A stretch of 64,000 bases of DNA from Bacteroidota bacterium (GCA_030698405.1 JAUYMU010000035.1:1-64000), one strand, 5' to 3'. Positions 17,323 to 25,675 are shown, numbered from the stretch's first letter. The notes: a model not told the origin generated them from the letters alone. Translations and numbers: made by a program.

Positions 17323-18114
17323 TTATCTTAATACGAATCCCAGAACTGCTAGTAAAATTGAGATCGAAGAAAAGACGAGTGAATAGGCCTGACTGTTTAA
17401 CTGAAAGTTTTTGTACTTGTCGGGTTGTACGATAACGTAATCATTTGGTTGAAGATAAAATGCTTCGGATAAATAGATGCTTTTCAAACTCAGGTCGAGC
17501 AGGTAAGTTTTATTGCCTTCGGGGAATGATCTCACCACCATAACTTTGTTGATTGATGCAAAATCAGTATTTCCACTGGCTACTGCCAATGCTTCAATTA
17601 CTGTTATAGAATTGTTGTAGTTATAGTAAGTGCCGGGGCTTCTTACTTCGCCAGTTACCGTAAATTTAAAATTTAGCAGTTTAACCTTCACAATGGCATC
17701 TTTCAGAAATTCATCGGTTCTTTTTTGAACAACATATTCAACCTGTGAAAGTGATACCCCGGAAACTTTTATTTTTCCAAGCATTGGAAGTTTTATATTT
17801 CCATCTAAATCAATCTCGTAGCCATATAGGTAGGCACTATTTGGTGTTGAATACTTTTGAGTACCCTGCCCACTGTTTCCTTCCATGCTTGATTCCGGAT
17901 TGAACAACAGGTTTACTTCCGGACTAATGGATTTGATGCTGACAAAAAGAATGTCGCCAGTTTTTAGAATGTATTCAGTTTTCTGCAAGGATAGTCCGGG
18001 AATGATTTCATTGTTTGCAACATCTTTCATGTAAATCAGTTCCTGGCTACTCCGGCAGGAAAACATGGCGGTAAGAAGAAATATCAATAGGGTAGGGACT
18101 AAGATGTTTTTCAT
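17323..18114 (-). CDS. wza: Polysaccharide export outer-membrane lipoprotein (Wza-like)
   Basis: About 263 residues. The start at 18114 (MKNILVP) is chosen because it gives a proper lipoprotein signal ending LTAMFSC with C20 as the lipidated cysteine; the longer ORF runs through an intergenic inverted repeat. A poly_export domain follows (YILKTGDILFVSIKSISPEVN, about residues 48-68), then SLBB-type segments (GKIKVSGVSLSQVE; FTVTGEVRSPGTY), and a C-terminal hydrophobic stretch that is probably the outer-membrane helix. It forms the export channel paired with Wzc, whose gene lies 34 bp downstream. Confidence 0.92.
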   Translation of the reverse strand: MKNILVPTLLIFLLTAMFSCRSSQELIYMKDVANNEIIPGLSLQKTEYILKTGDILFVSIKSISPEVNLLFNPESSMEGNSGQGTQKYSTPNSAYLYGYEIDLDGNIKLPMLGKIKVSGVSLSQVEYVVQKRTDEFLKDAIVKVKLLNFKFTVTGEVRSPGTYYNYNNSITVIEALAVASGNTDFASINKVMVVRSFPEGNKTYLLDLSLKSIYLSEAFYLQPNDYVIVQPDKYKNFQLNSQAYSLVFSSISILLAVLGFVLR

Positions 18115-18126
18115 ATGGTTATAATT

Positions 18127-18170
18127 TAAGCCCCCTCCAAACCTCCTCCCGGTAGAACCGGGAAGGCTTA
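18127..18170. repeat. Imperfect inverted repeat just upstream of wza
   Basis: Outer arms TAAGCC/GGCTTA and an inner perfect hairpin CCCGGT-AGA-ACCGGG (18148-18162) form a GC-rich structure in otherwise AT-rich DNA, ending 13 nt before the wza ATG. It resembles dispersed intergenic palindromes of Bacteroidota. It could also hide the ribosome-binding region. Confidence 0.6.
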
Positions 18171-18216
18171 AAAAAAGCAAGTTCATCATTTTTGGTTTTA
18201 TAATCATTCTCGTGTG

Positions 18217-18232
18217 TCCCGATTTATCGGGA
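18217..18232. repeat. Perfect 7-bp hairpin between wcaJ-like gene and wza
   Basis: TCCCGAT-TT-ATCGGGA is a perfect short palindrome in the 173-bp gap between the two genes. The TCCCGAT/ATCGGGA form is like a second dispersed-repeat type. No T-tract follows on the minus strand, so it is not a normal terminator. Confidence 0.55.
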
Positions 18233-18287
18233 TGGCTCGTTTCGGTTTGATGTGTAAAATTGAATTATTAAAATATAAAATCGAAAT

Positions 18288-19688
18288 TTATTGACCATCT
18301 CCGGTAAATACAACCTTAATGGTTTTTAGAAGAATAATAAAATCGAGTTTTAATGACCAGGAATCAATGTATTGCATGTCGAGTTTCATCCATTGTTCAA
18401 ATGGAATGTTGTTTCTTCCTGAAACTTGCCAGATACAGGTTATTCCCGGTTTCATACTTAAACGACGGGTTTGCCAGCGTTTGTATTGTTTTACTTCTGA
18501 TGGAATTGGCGGGCGTGGACCGACCAATGACATGTTACCTTGCAATACATTGAAAAATTGAGGCAATTCATCCAGGGAAGTCTTACGCAGAAATCTTCCG
18601 ATTTTTGTAATTCGAGGATCTTTTTTTATTTTGAAAACCGGCCCTTCCTGTTCATTCTGGCTCATCAATGATGCCTGTAATCTTTCAGCATCAACAACCA
18701 TTGTTCTGAATTTAATACAGGCAAACCGTCGTCCATTTAAACCCATTCTTTTTTGCAGAAAAAATATTGGTCCCCCGTCCAGCTTTATCAACAAAGCAAT
18801 AATTAAAAAAACAGGAGATAAAATTACAACTACGAGTAGTGAGATTATAAAATCAAGAAATGTTTTTACTTTGAGCGCCAGGTAATTATCCGGGGTGTTT
18901 CTGAAAGTAAGAAATGGCATTTGGTTTAAGAAGGAGAGTGTTGACTGCATTTTTACACAATTTAATAATTGAGATTGCATTCTGAAGACAACACCAACTT
19001 CGGCACATGAATAAATGTAATTCTGAATTTCATTTTGATCGAAGAAGCTTTTGCAATAGATAACTTCGTCAATTGGTTTATTGTCAATTAAATTGGAAAT
19101 ATCATGTTCATGTGACAATACGGTATATTCATTGTTATATCTTGACTTTATAAATGGGTCGTCGGACATGATAGCCCAAATTCTATAACCCCAATCAGTT
19201 GTTTCTTTTAAACGGTCGATAAAATAAGTTGAATCTTTATCCGCAATAATTAAAATCATACGGTAATTCATGCCTTTGCGCCTTATGTATTTCATAAAGG
19301 CAGATAAAACAAATTTAAAAGAGTATAAAGTGATTAGGTTTAACAATGCAAATATTGCCAAAACCATCCTTGAAATTTCATTCAGATCCAATATTACAAT
19401 GGCCGAGAGCAACAGAATATTGCCAATAAAAATAGCAGTTACGTACTCAATAAAAATGATTGAATACATTTTCAACCTTAATCCACCCCCTAAACTAAAC
19501 TGATCCAATATTAGAATCCATAAAAGTACAATTAGAAACAAGATAATGTTGTATTGCATAGAATCACCCTGAATAGGATTGAAAAATTCATTTGCAATCC
19601 ACTTTGCACCAATAAAACAGCCTATTGTTAATATTACCTGAAAAACAATGCTAAGTTTTTCAAGAATGGGTTCACGTTCTTTAAGCAT
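18288..19688 (-). CDS. wcaJ: Undecaprenyl-phosphate sugar-1-phosphate transferase (WcaJ/WbaP-like)
   Basis: A 466-residue polyisoprenyl-phosphate hexose-1-phosphate transferase. Four N-terminal membrane segments (about residues 12-130) precede a CoA-binding-like domain (YRMILIIADKDSTYFIDRL). A re-entrant hydrophobic segment near residues 275-297 leads into the catalytic C-terminus with KFRTMVVDAE, KIGRFLRKTSLDELPQFFNV and GNMSLVGPRPP. It starts repeat-unit synthesis by loading the first sugar phosphate, often glucose-1-phosphate, on undecaprenyl phosphate. It is the first biosynthetic gene after the antiterminator, as in many Bacteroidota capsule operons. Confidence 0.93.
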   Translation of the reverse strand: MLKEREPILEKLSIVFQVILTIGCFIGAKWIANEFFNPIQGDSMQYNIILFLIVLLWILILDQFSLGGGLRLKMYSIIFIEYVTAIFIGNILLLSAIVILDLNEISRMVLAIFALLNLITLYSFKFVLSAFMKYIRRKGMNYRMILIIADKDSTYFIDRLKETTDWGYRIWAIMSDDPFIKSRYNNEYTVLSHEHDISNLIDNKPIDEVIYCKSFFDQNEIQNYIYSCAEVGVVFRMQSQLLNCVKMQSTLSFLNQMPFLTFRNTPDNYLALKVKTFLDFIISLLVVVILSPVFLIIALLIKLDGGPIFFLQKRMGLNGRRFACIKFRTMVVDAERLQASLMSQNEQEGPVFKIKKDPRITKIGRFLRKTSLDELPQFFNVLQGNMSLVGPRPPIPSEVKQYKRWQTRRLSMKPGITCIWQVSGRNNIPFEQWMKLDMQYIDSWSLKLDFIILLKTIKVVFTGDGQ

Positions 19689-19752
19689 GATATTAGATTT
19701 GAAGGTTGATGATATTTTAGAATCTATAAGATTCAGTTGATCATTGATAGAA

Positions 19753-19815
19753 CCTGGTATTTAATGATTTAAATGATGGATGAATTTCTATAATTTAAAT
19801 CAATCAAATACCAGG
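19753..19815 (-). promoter_or_regulatory. Long-range inverted repeat in wcaJ leader
   Basis: CCTGGTATTT (19753-19762) and AAATACCAGG (19806-19815) are exact inverted copies separated by 43 bp. They lie between the antiterminator gene and the first biosynthetic gene. In the transcript they would clamp a closed leader domain next to the 19853-19876 hairpin. No recognised riboswitch family fits. Confidence 0.5.
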
Positions 19816-19852
19816 GGGAAAGATCAGGTTCTGATAAAACAGGAAATTAGAG

Positions 19853-19876
19853 ATATCTCTTTGGGTAAAGAGATAT
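19853..19876 (-). terminator. Perfect 10-bp hairpin in the upxY-wcaJ gap
   Basis: ATATCTCTTT-GGGT-AAAGAGATAT is a perfect 10-bp stem with a 4-nt loop, placed 75 bp after the stop of the UpxY-like gene. On the minus strand it is followed by CTCTAATTTCC rather than a continuous U-tract, so it may be a pause or a weak terminator that the antiterminator overcomes. Confidence 0.5.
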
Positions 19877-19950
19877 GGAAATATTAGGGAACAGTATTGA
19901 ATATAGTTATGCACTAAAATAATATTCTTCGATGCCAGTTGAGATTTAAT

Positions 19951-20502
19951 TTATTGAGCCAGGGAATAGGATTTTTGCAATGGTTTATCTTCGATCAGTT
20001 TAACTTCTTCTCTGGTGATATTTGCATACAAGTTACAATTCATTGTGTCAATTCGTATTAAAAGTCTGCTTTGTCCGCAGATATTTAATACTTCACCTTT
20101 TATACCTTGAAGAGAACCGCATAAAACTTCTACCATTGTACCTTTTTGAATGCGTTCATAAGTTAAAGTAACTTCATGATCAGATTGAGTCAGGAAAGTT
20201 TTGATATTCGAAATTTGCAATGCGGGAATTGGCTGGGCTTTACCTCCAAAACTCACATAACAAACAGCACCCGGTGTATTTAGTACATTGAAAAATTCAA
20301 TATAACTTACCTTTACAAAAACATAGCATCGAAACAATGGTTCTTCTACCCATTTTTTACGATCGCTCCATACTTTTAGTACTTTTCTAATTGGCAAATA
20401 GCACTCTATGTTTTTTTCCAATAAACTGGATAAAAGCTTTTTTTCTCCGTTTGCTCTGGTATATATTGCATACCATTGATAATTTGGTTTTTCCAGGTAC
20501 AT
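19951..20502 (-). CDS. upxY: UpxY/RfaH-like transcription antiterminator (NusG paralog)
   Basis: A 183-residue protein. The N-terminal NGN domain begins YQWYAIYTRANGEKKLLSSLLEKNIECYLP and continues with VWSDRKKWVEEPLFRCYVFV, the usual NusG-family beta-hairpin and hydrophobic face that binds the polymerase clamp. A KOW domain (about residues 118-155, IQKGTMVEVLCGSLQGIKGEV) follows. In Bacteroides, UpxY proteins are encoded first in capsule operons and stop premature termination in the operon leader. The same position here, before the sugar-phosphate transferase, suggests the same job. No UpxZ-type inhibitor gene was found. Confidence 0.92.
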   Translation of the reverse strand: MYLEKPNYQWYAIYTRANGEKKLLSSLLEKNIECYLPIRKVLKVWSDRKKWVEEPLFRCYVFVKVSYIEFFNVLNTPGAVCYVSFGGKAQPIPALQISNIKTFLTQSDHEVTLTYERIQKGTMVEVLCGSLQGIKGEVLNICGQSRLLIRIDTMNCNLYANITREEVKLIEDKPLQKSYSLAQ

Positions 20503-20723
20503 GTTTGTATATTTTATTTGTTTGTAATCATTCTAATTTTTAACTGGAATTCTAATCGTTTATTTAGAAAATTATAAACGTATCTTAGAATATCTTTTCT
20601 GAAGTAAAAATATGGTGATTTAAAAACAAAAAAAATAGGTGTTTTCCGCCCCTGGAGAAATAACTTTATATGATTGTCCGTTCACAAAATTTACGGATAG
20701 TCATTTAACTTCGTTTATCCGGA

Positions 20724-20990
20724 TTATTTGTCTTTCTCCAGCCTGCTTTTCAATGTCATGTTTTCAAGGCTTAGGTCGGCAAACATACGCTTTAGTCTGT
20801 CGTTCTCTTCCTGCAATTCATTTATTCTGCGCATTTCAGTAATATTCATGCCGCCATATTTTATTTTCCAATTGTATATGGTTGCCTGACTGACACCATA
20901 TTTCTTAATAAGATCCTGAATTGGTACTCCAGCTTCATTTTCCTGAAGGATACGATAAATTTGTGATTCTGCAAATCTTTTTTTAGCCAT
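20724..20990 (-). CDS. Orphan IS3-family OrfA-like HTH protein
   Basis: An intact 88-residue protein that matches the OrfA half of IS3-group (IS407-like) transposases: KKRFAESQIYRILQENEAGV, then the helix-turn-helix KKYGVSQATIYNWKIKYGGM (about residues 29-48), then a leucine-zipper-like coiled coil ending ADLSLENMTLKSRLEKDK. No OrfB, DDE domain or terminal inverted repeats are seen on either side; the UpxY gene follows after 221 bp. It is either a remnant whose catalytic part was lost or an OrfA kept as a DNA-binding regulator. Its clean reading frame favours retention, but this is not proven. Confidence 0.75.
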   Translation of the reverse strand: MAKKRFAESQIYRILQENEAGVPIQDLIKKYGVSQATIYNWKIKYGGMNITEMRRINELQEENDRLKRMFADLSLENMTLKSRLEKDK

Positions 20991-21363
20991 GGCTTGCTGA
21001 ATTGTTGAGTTGTGGTAATTAGGTGTATAACACTCGAAGTTGTAGTAAATTACATTATTCTTTTATACCTCTAAATTTTAGAAGGCAGTTTAAATAATTG
21101 ATAATTATTGAGTTAATTGATAATTGGAATGTAATTCCAATTATTGAAATGAGGATTCTTAATTGTAATAATTAGAAATTCGATGCATCTGAAAATCAAA
21201 TTTTTTTTAATCAAATATATCTGATTAAAATTGAATTTTATAAGGGAAAAGTGAGTTTTGAATAAAGGAAATCCTACTGTCACCCACATTTTATTGTGAT
21301 TTAACATCAAATTCAGGATATTTTTGAGGGCACTTTAAAAGAATTAGATTAAAGGGTAAAAAC

Positions 21364-21416
21364 AATTCTAATTTATTTTCTAATCTTCTTCTGCGCAATT
21401 AGAATTATTTCTAATT
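21364..21416 (-). promoter_or_regulatory. Mutually exclusive hairpins in the operon leader
   Basis: AATTAGAA-TTAT-TTCTAATT (21397-21416) is a perfect 8-bp hairpin. The same AATTAGAATT (21397-21406) can instead pair over 10 bp with AATTCTAATT (21364-21373), and that segment can also pair with AGAATTAG near 21339. Competing pairings are the layout expected of an attenuator or antiterminator target. Confidence 0.45.
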
Positions 21417-21674
21417 CTGAATTGATATTACAAATCTAAAACAAAAAATATTCAAAACCAATTTTATTTATTGCATAACGATTTATTTTTTGAAGATAAA
21501 TATTTTCATTTTCTATGATTCAATGGTAATTGTATAAATATCAAGTATTTATTTAAGAACTCGAGGTGAATTTTTTCGATGATAAATAATAACTAACAAG
21601 CAAGATTTAACTTTGTGGTAATATTTGGAGGATCGATTACGATAACTAATTGAAGTAATTTGGTGAAAAGTAGA

Positions 21675-21695
21675 AGGGAGCCCAATTGGCTCCCT
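21675..21695 (-). terminator. Hairpin downstream of the small Cys protein gene
   Basis: AGGGAGCC-CAATT-GGCTCCCT forms a perfect 8-bp GC-rich stem 12 bp beyond the stop of the 73-residue gene. On the minus strand it is followed by TCTACTTTTC, a weak U-rich tail. It supports the small gene being a separate transcription unit. Confidence 0.6.
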
Positions 21696-21706
21696 ATAAA
21701 TCTACA

Positions 21707-21928
21707 TTATTGTGATTCGTGAAAAAGGGTCTTTTTTTCTCTGACCAGAAGACATTTCTGATGTTTCTTTACCAAATTCTTTTTTTCTGCCTCTGTCAGT
21801 ATATTAACATACGATATCCTTTCCTTTAAAGGCAACTGTCTAATTCTTTTGTATCCGCAATCCAATGATTCGAATCCTATCGGACAATTAAATATAAGAC
21901 CGTAATAATCTGAACAACGATTTCCCAT
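21707..21928 (-). CDS. Small cysteine-containing protein, unknown function
   Basis: A 73-residue protein. The N-terminus GNRCSDYYGLIFNCPIGFES has a C-x9-C spacing, followed by a third cysteine in LDCGYKRIRQLPLKERISYV and a fourth in HQKCLLVREKK. The regular charged helix (about residues 36-62) and the four cysteines look like a small metal-binding or redox-sensitive protein, and the composition is unlike random AT-rich ORFs nearby. I do not recognise a named family. It lies between the polysaccharide promoter region and ffh and has its own downstream hairpin. Confidence 0.6.
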   Translation of the reverse strand: MGNRCSDYYGLIFNCPIGFESLDCGYKRIRQLPLKERISYVNILTEAEKKNLVKKHQKCLLVREKKTLFHESQ

Positions 21929-22025
21929 ATTTCAAAGTTACAATAGCAATTAGACCGTTTACCTATTAATTCCCAAAAACAGAAAAAGGTAACCCTCTAA
22001 AAACGGATTTTTATAATTTTTTCTG

Positions 22026-22060
22026 TTTGAAGAGCCCTTTGCCATATTTTTATAATTTTG
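22026..22060 (+). promoter_or_regulatory. Candidate promoter of ffh
   Basis: TTTG (22026-22029) and TAATTTTG (22053-22060) resemble the -33 and -7 Bacteroidota elements, with a 23-bp gap that is slightly long. It would give a leader of about 33 nt before the ffh ATG. Confidence 0.35.
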
Positions 22061-22099
22061 CAAAAATCATTTACCCAATATTAAATTGCCTGAAAAGAT

Positions 22100-23431
22100 A
22101 TGTTTGAGAATCTGAATGAAAAACTGGAACGGTCGTTCAAACTCCTGAAAGGTCAGGGAAAGATTACCGAAATCAATATTGCAGAAACACTTAAAGAGGT
22201 TCGTCGTGCGTTGCTTGATGCCGACGTCAATTTTAAGATAGCAAAAACATTTACTGAAAGTGTAAGAAAAAAAGCATTGGGGATGGATGTTCTCAATGCT
22301 CTCAAACCTGGACAGTTAATGGTTAAAATAGTTCACGATGAACTGGCGGAGTTGATGGGCGGAAAATTTGTCGATATCAATCTTAAAGGAAGTCCGGCTG
22401 TTATTTTAATTGCAGGTCTTCAGGGGTCTGGTAAAACAACTTTTGCAGGAAAACTTGCGAAAATGTTGAAGAGCAAGAAAGGCAAAAATCCATTGCTGGT
22501 TGCCTGTGATGTTTATAGGCCGGCAGCGATCGAACAGCTCAAAGTTTTAGGCGGACAAATAAATGTGTCGGTTTATACTGAAGACGGCAATTTAAATCCT
22601 GTCAAAATAGCAATGGAGGCCATTCGTCATGCAAAAATGCAGGGCAATGATGTTGTGATAATCGATACCGCAGGTCGTTTGGCTATCGATCAGCAAATGA
22701 TGAACGAGATCAGCGCTGTCAAGGATGCGGTGAAGCCTCATGAGATTTTGTTTGTAGTTGATTCAATGACCGGACAGGATGCTGTAAACACTGCAAAGGA
22801 ATTTAATGACCGGCTTGATTTTGACGGTGTCGTATTGACAAAACTTGATGGAGATACCCGCGGTGGAGCTGCACTTTCAATCCGCTCAGTGGTAGATAAG
22901 CCTATTAAGTTTGTTGGAACCGGTGAGAAACTGGACGCTCTTGATAATTTTCATCCTGAACGTATGGCCGACCGTATCCTTGGAATGGGTGATATCGTTT
23001 CGTTGGTTGAAAAAGCACAGGAACAATTTGACGAAGAAGAAGCAAAGAAACTTCAGCAGAAACTGGCTAAAAATCAATTCAGTTTCACCGATTTTCTGAA
23101 ACAGATTCAGCAGATAAAAAAAATGGGAAATCTTAAAGATCTTGCAGCAATGATTCCGGGAATGGGCAAGGCATTGAAAGATGTTCAGATTGAAGATGAT
23201 GCATTTAAACACATCGAAGCAATCATTTATTCAATGACTGTTGAAGAAAGGGAGAATCCAGGTGTTTTGAACGGTTCCCGCCGCAAACGTATTGCTGACG
23301 GTTCTGGTACAGATGTCCAGGAAGTAAACAGGCTGATAAAACAGTTTGCTGAAACCCGAAAAATGATGCAGGTTGTGTCGCAAGGAAAAAACATGAAGAA
23401 GATGATGGGCAATGCTGGCTCAAGACGATAA
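22100..23431 (+). CDS. ffh: Signal recognition particle GTPase Ffh
   Basis: A 443-residue SRP54 protein of normal length. The N domain (about residues 1-85) contains [19 protein letters not shown]. The G domain holds G1 GLQGSGKTT (106-114), the [11 protein letters not shown] insertion-box region, DTAGR (about 189) and [10 protein letters not shown] (about 246). The methionine-rich M domain (from about 325) carries MIPGMGK and ends with a hydrophobic/basic tail. With 4.5S RNA and FtsY it targets nascent membrane proteins. folD follows after 19 bp, so the two are likely cotranscribed. Confidence 0.97.
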   Translation: MFENLNEKLERSFKLLKGQGKITEINIAETLKEVRRALLDADVNFKIAKTFTESVRKKALGMDVLNALKPGQLMVKIVHDELAELMGGKFVDINLKGSPAVILIAGLQGSGKTTFAGKLAKMLKSKKGKNPLLVACDVYRPAAIEQLKVLGGQINVSVYTEDGNLNPVKIAMEAIRHAKMQGNDVVIIDTAGRLAIDQQMMNEISAVKDAVKPHEILFVVDSMTGQDAVNTAKEFNDRLDFDGVVLTKLDGDTRGGAALSIRSVVDKPIKFVGTGEKLDALDNFHPERMADRILGMGDIVSLVEKAQEQFDEEEAKKLQQKLAKNQFSFTDFLKQIQQIKKMGNLKDLAAMIPGMGKALKDVQIEDDAFKHIEAIIYSMTVEERENPGVLNGSRRKRIADGSGTDVQEVNRLIKQFAETRKMMQVVSQGKNMKKMMGNAGSRR

Positions 23432-23450
23432 CTCGAAAATACTGATTAAA

Positions 23451-24320
23451 ATGATATTAATTGACGGAAAAAAGACGGCAGAAGATATTAAGGGGGAGAT
23501 TGCAGAGCAAGTAAAACAGATGGTTGCTGATGGAAAAAGGGCTCCTCACCTTGCTGCTGTTTTGGTTGGACACGATGGAGGTAGTGAAACCTACGTAGCT
23601 TTTAAAATAAAAGATTGCGAAGAGGTTGGCTTTCGTTCTTCCCTGGTTCGGTTTGAAGACAATGTGACGGAAGACGAGTTGATAGCGAAAGTACATGAAT
23701 TAAACAATGATCCGGATTTGGATGGTTTTATCGTTCAATTACCATTGCCAAAGCATATTTCAGAAAAAAGAATAATTGAAGCAATTGATCCGCGTAAAGA
23801 TGTTGATGGTTTCCATCCGGTAAATGTCGGTAGATTGGTTCTCGGAATTCCAACTTTTTTATCGGCAACTCCCTATGGAATTGTGGAGCTGTTGAAGAGA
23901 TACAGGATTCCTACTTCAGGAAAAAACTGCGTGATTGTTGGCCGAAGTAATATAGTAGGCCGGCCTTTGAGCATTCTAATGTCTCAGAAAGGAGTAAATG
24001 CCACCGTAACCGTTGCGCATAGTCAAACAAAAGATTTGGAAAAGGTATGTGCCGAAGCAGATATTCTTATTGCGGCATTGGGTTCGCCCGAATTTATTAC
24101 GGCCAACATGGTAAAAGAAGGCGCTGTTGTTATTGATGTGGGAACAACCCGCGTTAATGCTCCGGAAACCAAATCGGGATGGCGGTTGAAGGGAGATGTA
24201 AAGTTTGACGAAGTTGCACCAAAATGTTCGTATATTACCCCTGTTCCCGGCGGAGTTGGGCCTATGACCAGGGTTTCGCTTTTGCTAAATACACTTCTTG
24301 CCGCCAAAATAAACAGATAA
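23451..24320 (+). CDS. folD: Bifunctional methylenetetrahydrofolate dehydrogenase/cyclohydrolase FolD
   Basis: About 289 residues. The start at 23451 ([13 protein letters not shown]) gives the family N-terminus; the longer ATG at 23412 overlaps ffh. Motifs seen: [17 protein letters not shown] with the catalytic lysine, [22 protein letters not shown], the NADP-binding [11 protein letters not shown] and [11 protein letters not shown]. It interconverts 5,10-methylene-, methenyl- and 10-formyl-tetrahydrofolate in the cytosol. The usual PCTP segment before the dinucleotide domain reads SATP here, so the cysteine is replaced. Confidence 0.97.
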   Translation: MILIDGKKTAEDIKGEIAEQVKQMVADGKRAPHLAAVLVGHDGGSETYVAFKIKDCEEVGFRSSLVRFEDNVTEDELIAKVHELNNDPDLDGFIVQLPLPKHISEKRIIEAIDPRKDVDGFHPVNVGRLVLGIPTFLSATPYGIVELLKRYRIPTSGKNCVIVGRSNIVGRPLSILMSQKGVNATVTVAHSQTKDLEKVCAEADILIAALGSPEFITANMVKEGAVVIDVGTTRVNAPETKSGWRLKGDVKFDEVAPKCSYITPVPGGVGPMTRVSLLLNTLLAAKINR

Positions 24321-24434
24321 CAGTTTTATAAAAAATGCTATACAGGATAATAGTTGGTAAGATGTCTGGAAATTGAATTCATTTTATGTTTAAGTGTTTA
24401 TTAACATTTTTTATTATTTCTCAATTAAATTTTT

Positions 24435-24442
24435 TATATTTG
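24435..24442 (+). promoter_or_regulatory. -7 promoter element for the PUR protein gene
   Basis: TATATTTG exactly fits TAnnTTTG, 36 nt before the ATG. No good TTTG is present at the -33 position. Confidence 0.5.
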
Positions 24443-24478
24443 AACTGGTAAGAATGGAATAAACTTAAAAATTGCAAG

Positions 24479-24892
24479 ATGGAAGATTTTGGAAAAAATG
24501 AAGAAAAGTTTGGAAATGAGAGTAAATTCAGGGAAGAAATCTATTCAAAGGCTGTCAGAGCTGGGAAGAGAACCTATTTTTTTGATGTGAAATCAACAAG
24601 AAGAGACGAATTTTATCTCACCATTACTGAAAGTAAAAAGCGATTCGAGCAGGATGGCAACTTTCATTTTGAAAAACACAAGATCTTTTTATACAAAGAA
24701 GATTTTGAAAAATTTATTGATGGATTGCAGGAAGTGATTTCTTTCATAGATCAAAATCAAGTGGACGATTATGATTCTGAAATTATTCCTGTTTACGAAA
24801 AAGTGGCTGCAACAACTGAAGTTAATGAACTTGAGGTCGCATCCTTTTCAAAAGATTATACCAATCTCGACTTTGACGATTTATCCAATTAG
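24479..24892 (+). CDS. PUR-type nucleic-acid-binding protein (DUF3276)
   Basis: A 137-residue protein. The core YSKAVRAGKRTYFFDVKSTRRDEFYLTITES (residues about 22-52) and KHKIFLYKEDFEKFIDGL are typical of the bacterial PUR-alpha-like family annotated as DUF3276, a beta-beta-beta-beta-alpha fold that binds single-stranded DNA and RNA. The acidic C-terminal tail (from about residue 95) is not conserved. Such proteins occur throughout Bacteroidota; in Borrelia a relative regulates gene expression, but the role here is unknown. It has its own promoter and a distal strong terminator. Confidence 0.85.
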   Translation: MEDFGKNEEKFGNESKFREEIYSKAVRAGKRTYFFDVKSTRRDEFYLTITESKKRFEQDGNFHFEKHKIFLYKEDFEKFIDGLQEVISFIDQNQVDDYDSEIIPVYEKVAATTEVNELEVASFSKDYTNLDFDDLSN

Positions 24893-25017
24893 CATTCGTT
24901 CATTCTTTACTTTTATCTGAAAGAAACATGTTAAATTTTTGATATCTGTTTCTTAATTCTTTTGAAGTAATTCAGAGGAAATTTTCGATGTGCCATTTTA
25001 AAAAGAATATTATATAA

Positions 25018-25055
25018 AATCATCCGGGTTGTATGAATCTGGATGATTTTTTTTT
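25018..25055 (+). terminator. Intrinsic terminator after the PUR gene
   Basis: AATCATCCGG (25018-25027) pairs with CTGGATGATT (25039-25048) over 10 bp with one G-T pair; nine T residues follow (25047-25055). It is the first good terminator downstream of the PUR gene. Confidence 0.85.
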
Positions 25056-25088
25056 GTCTATAACGTTTGGTGTAGGTAAATATTTAAA

Positions 25089-25130
25089 GCGCGACTCACC
25101 CCCTCGCACCCAAGGTGCTCGCCCCCTCTC
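25089..25130. repeat. GC-rich palindromic island
   Basis: A C-rich segment with GCACC-CAA-GGTGC (25106-25118) flanked by two CCCCCTC copies stands out from AT-rich surroundings. It resembles dispersed intergenic repeats; only one copy is visible here. Confidence 0.4.
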
Positions 25131-25305
25131 TTTTAAAAAGCTACTCTTTATACACAACTTTTTGATATATCCCGTATCCAAATAACATTGAATAAGGTGT
25201 GGATCTATTCGTTATTTTTTTTCTACTGAGGTTTTTTTCTTTAAAAATAAGGTTTTTTTAAGACTTTGTATTTATTATTGATCCAATGCTTAACCATTCA
25301 AAGAA

Positions 25306-25334
25306 AAAGGATTATCAGAGCCTGATAATCCTTT
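25306..25334. terminator. Perfect 13-bp hairpin
   Basis: AAAGGATTATCAG-AGC-CTGATAATCCTTT is exact. On the minus strand it is followed by TTCTTTG after CCTTT, so it would terminate leftward transcription best. No gene on the minus strand needs it, which hints at a small RNA. Confidence 0.65.
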
Positions 25335-25446
25335 GTTTCAAATTTAGTTTAGTTCGATCGGAAATAGATATTGGTTAAAAGAGAAAAGGAATTCCAATAT
25401 TTTATTGCGGTGCTAATATAAGAGTTATTTATTAACTCTTTTTATA
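25335..25446 (+). ncRNA. Candidate small RNA
   Basis: Between two terminator-like hairpins, ATATTGG (25368-25374) pairs with CCAATAT (25394-25400), and AAGAGTTA-TTTAT-TAACTCTT (25420-25440) is a perfect 8-bp stem followed by TTT. The layout is stem-loop plus intrinsic terminator. No promoter with both elements is clear, so this is speculative. Confidence 0.25.
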
Positions 25447-25667
25447 TCTTTTTAAGAATTTGTTAATGTTGAAAAATAGTTTAATAATTTCATTTTATAA
25501 CCGACTGTTTTTCAGTGCATAAAATTTTAGTGTATGTTTTATAATATGAAATGAATATTTTCAATAGATGTATTGTCCGAATTCCAGAAAAGATTCCTTT
25601 TTTATGAAGTTTTAAAGTCCTAGGAGATAAACAGACCTGTATGTCTTATTTTTGCTTCCGGAGTTAT

Positions 25668-25675
25668 TATATTTG
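25668..25675 (+). promoter_or_regulatory. -7 promoter element for trhO
   Basis: TATATTTG, an exact TAnnTTTG match, ends 19 nt before the trhO ATG. A TTTG at 25651 is closer than the usual -33 spacing. Confidence 0.45.

Larger units (their letters stand above)
20991..21706. promoter_or_regulatory. 716-bp AT-rich regulatory gap upstream of the polysaccharide operon
   Basis: No convincing gene is present. On the minus strand TAGATTTG (21431-21438) fits the -7 consensus with an ATTG about 20 bp upstream, and TATATTTG (21212-21219) is a second, weaker candidate. Between 21338 and 21416 lie five ATTAGAAT/ATTCTAAT-type segments that can pair in alternative ways. A transcript from the upstream element would have a leader of about 435 nt before the OrfA start. 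Confidence 0.5.

Noticed and set aside
20503-20990. Complete IS3 element
   Set aside because: No OrfB/DDE domain, no terminal inverted repeats and no target duplication could be found around the OrfA ORF.
21113-21310. 65-residue ORF in the polysaccharide promoter gap
   Set aside because: Its composition (runs of I, N, F, K) follows the AT-rich DNA, there is no motif, and it covers a promoter candidate.
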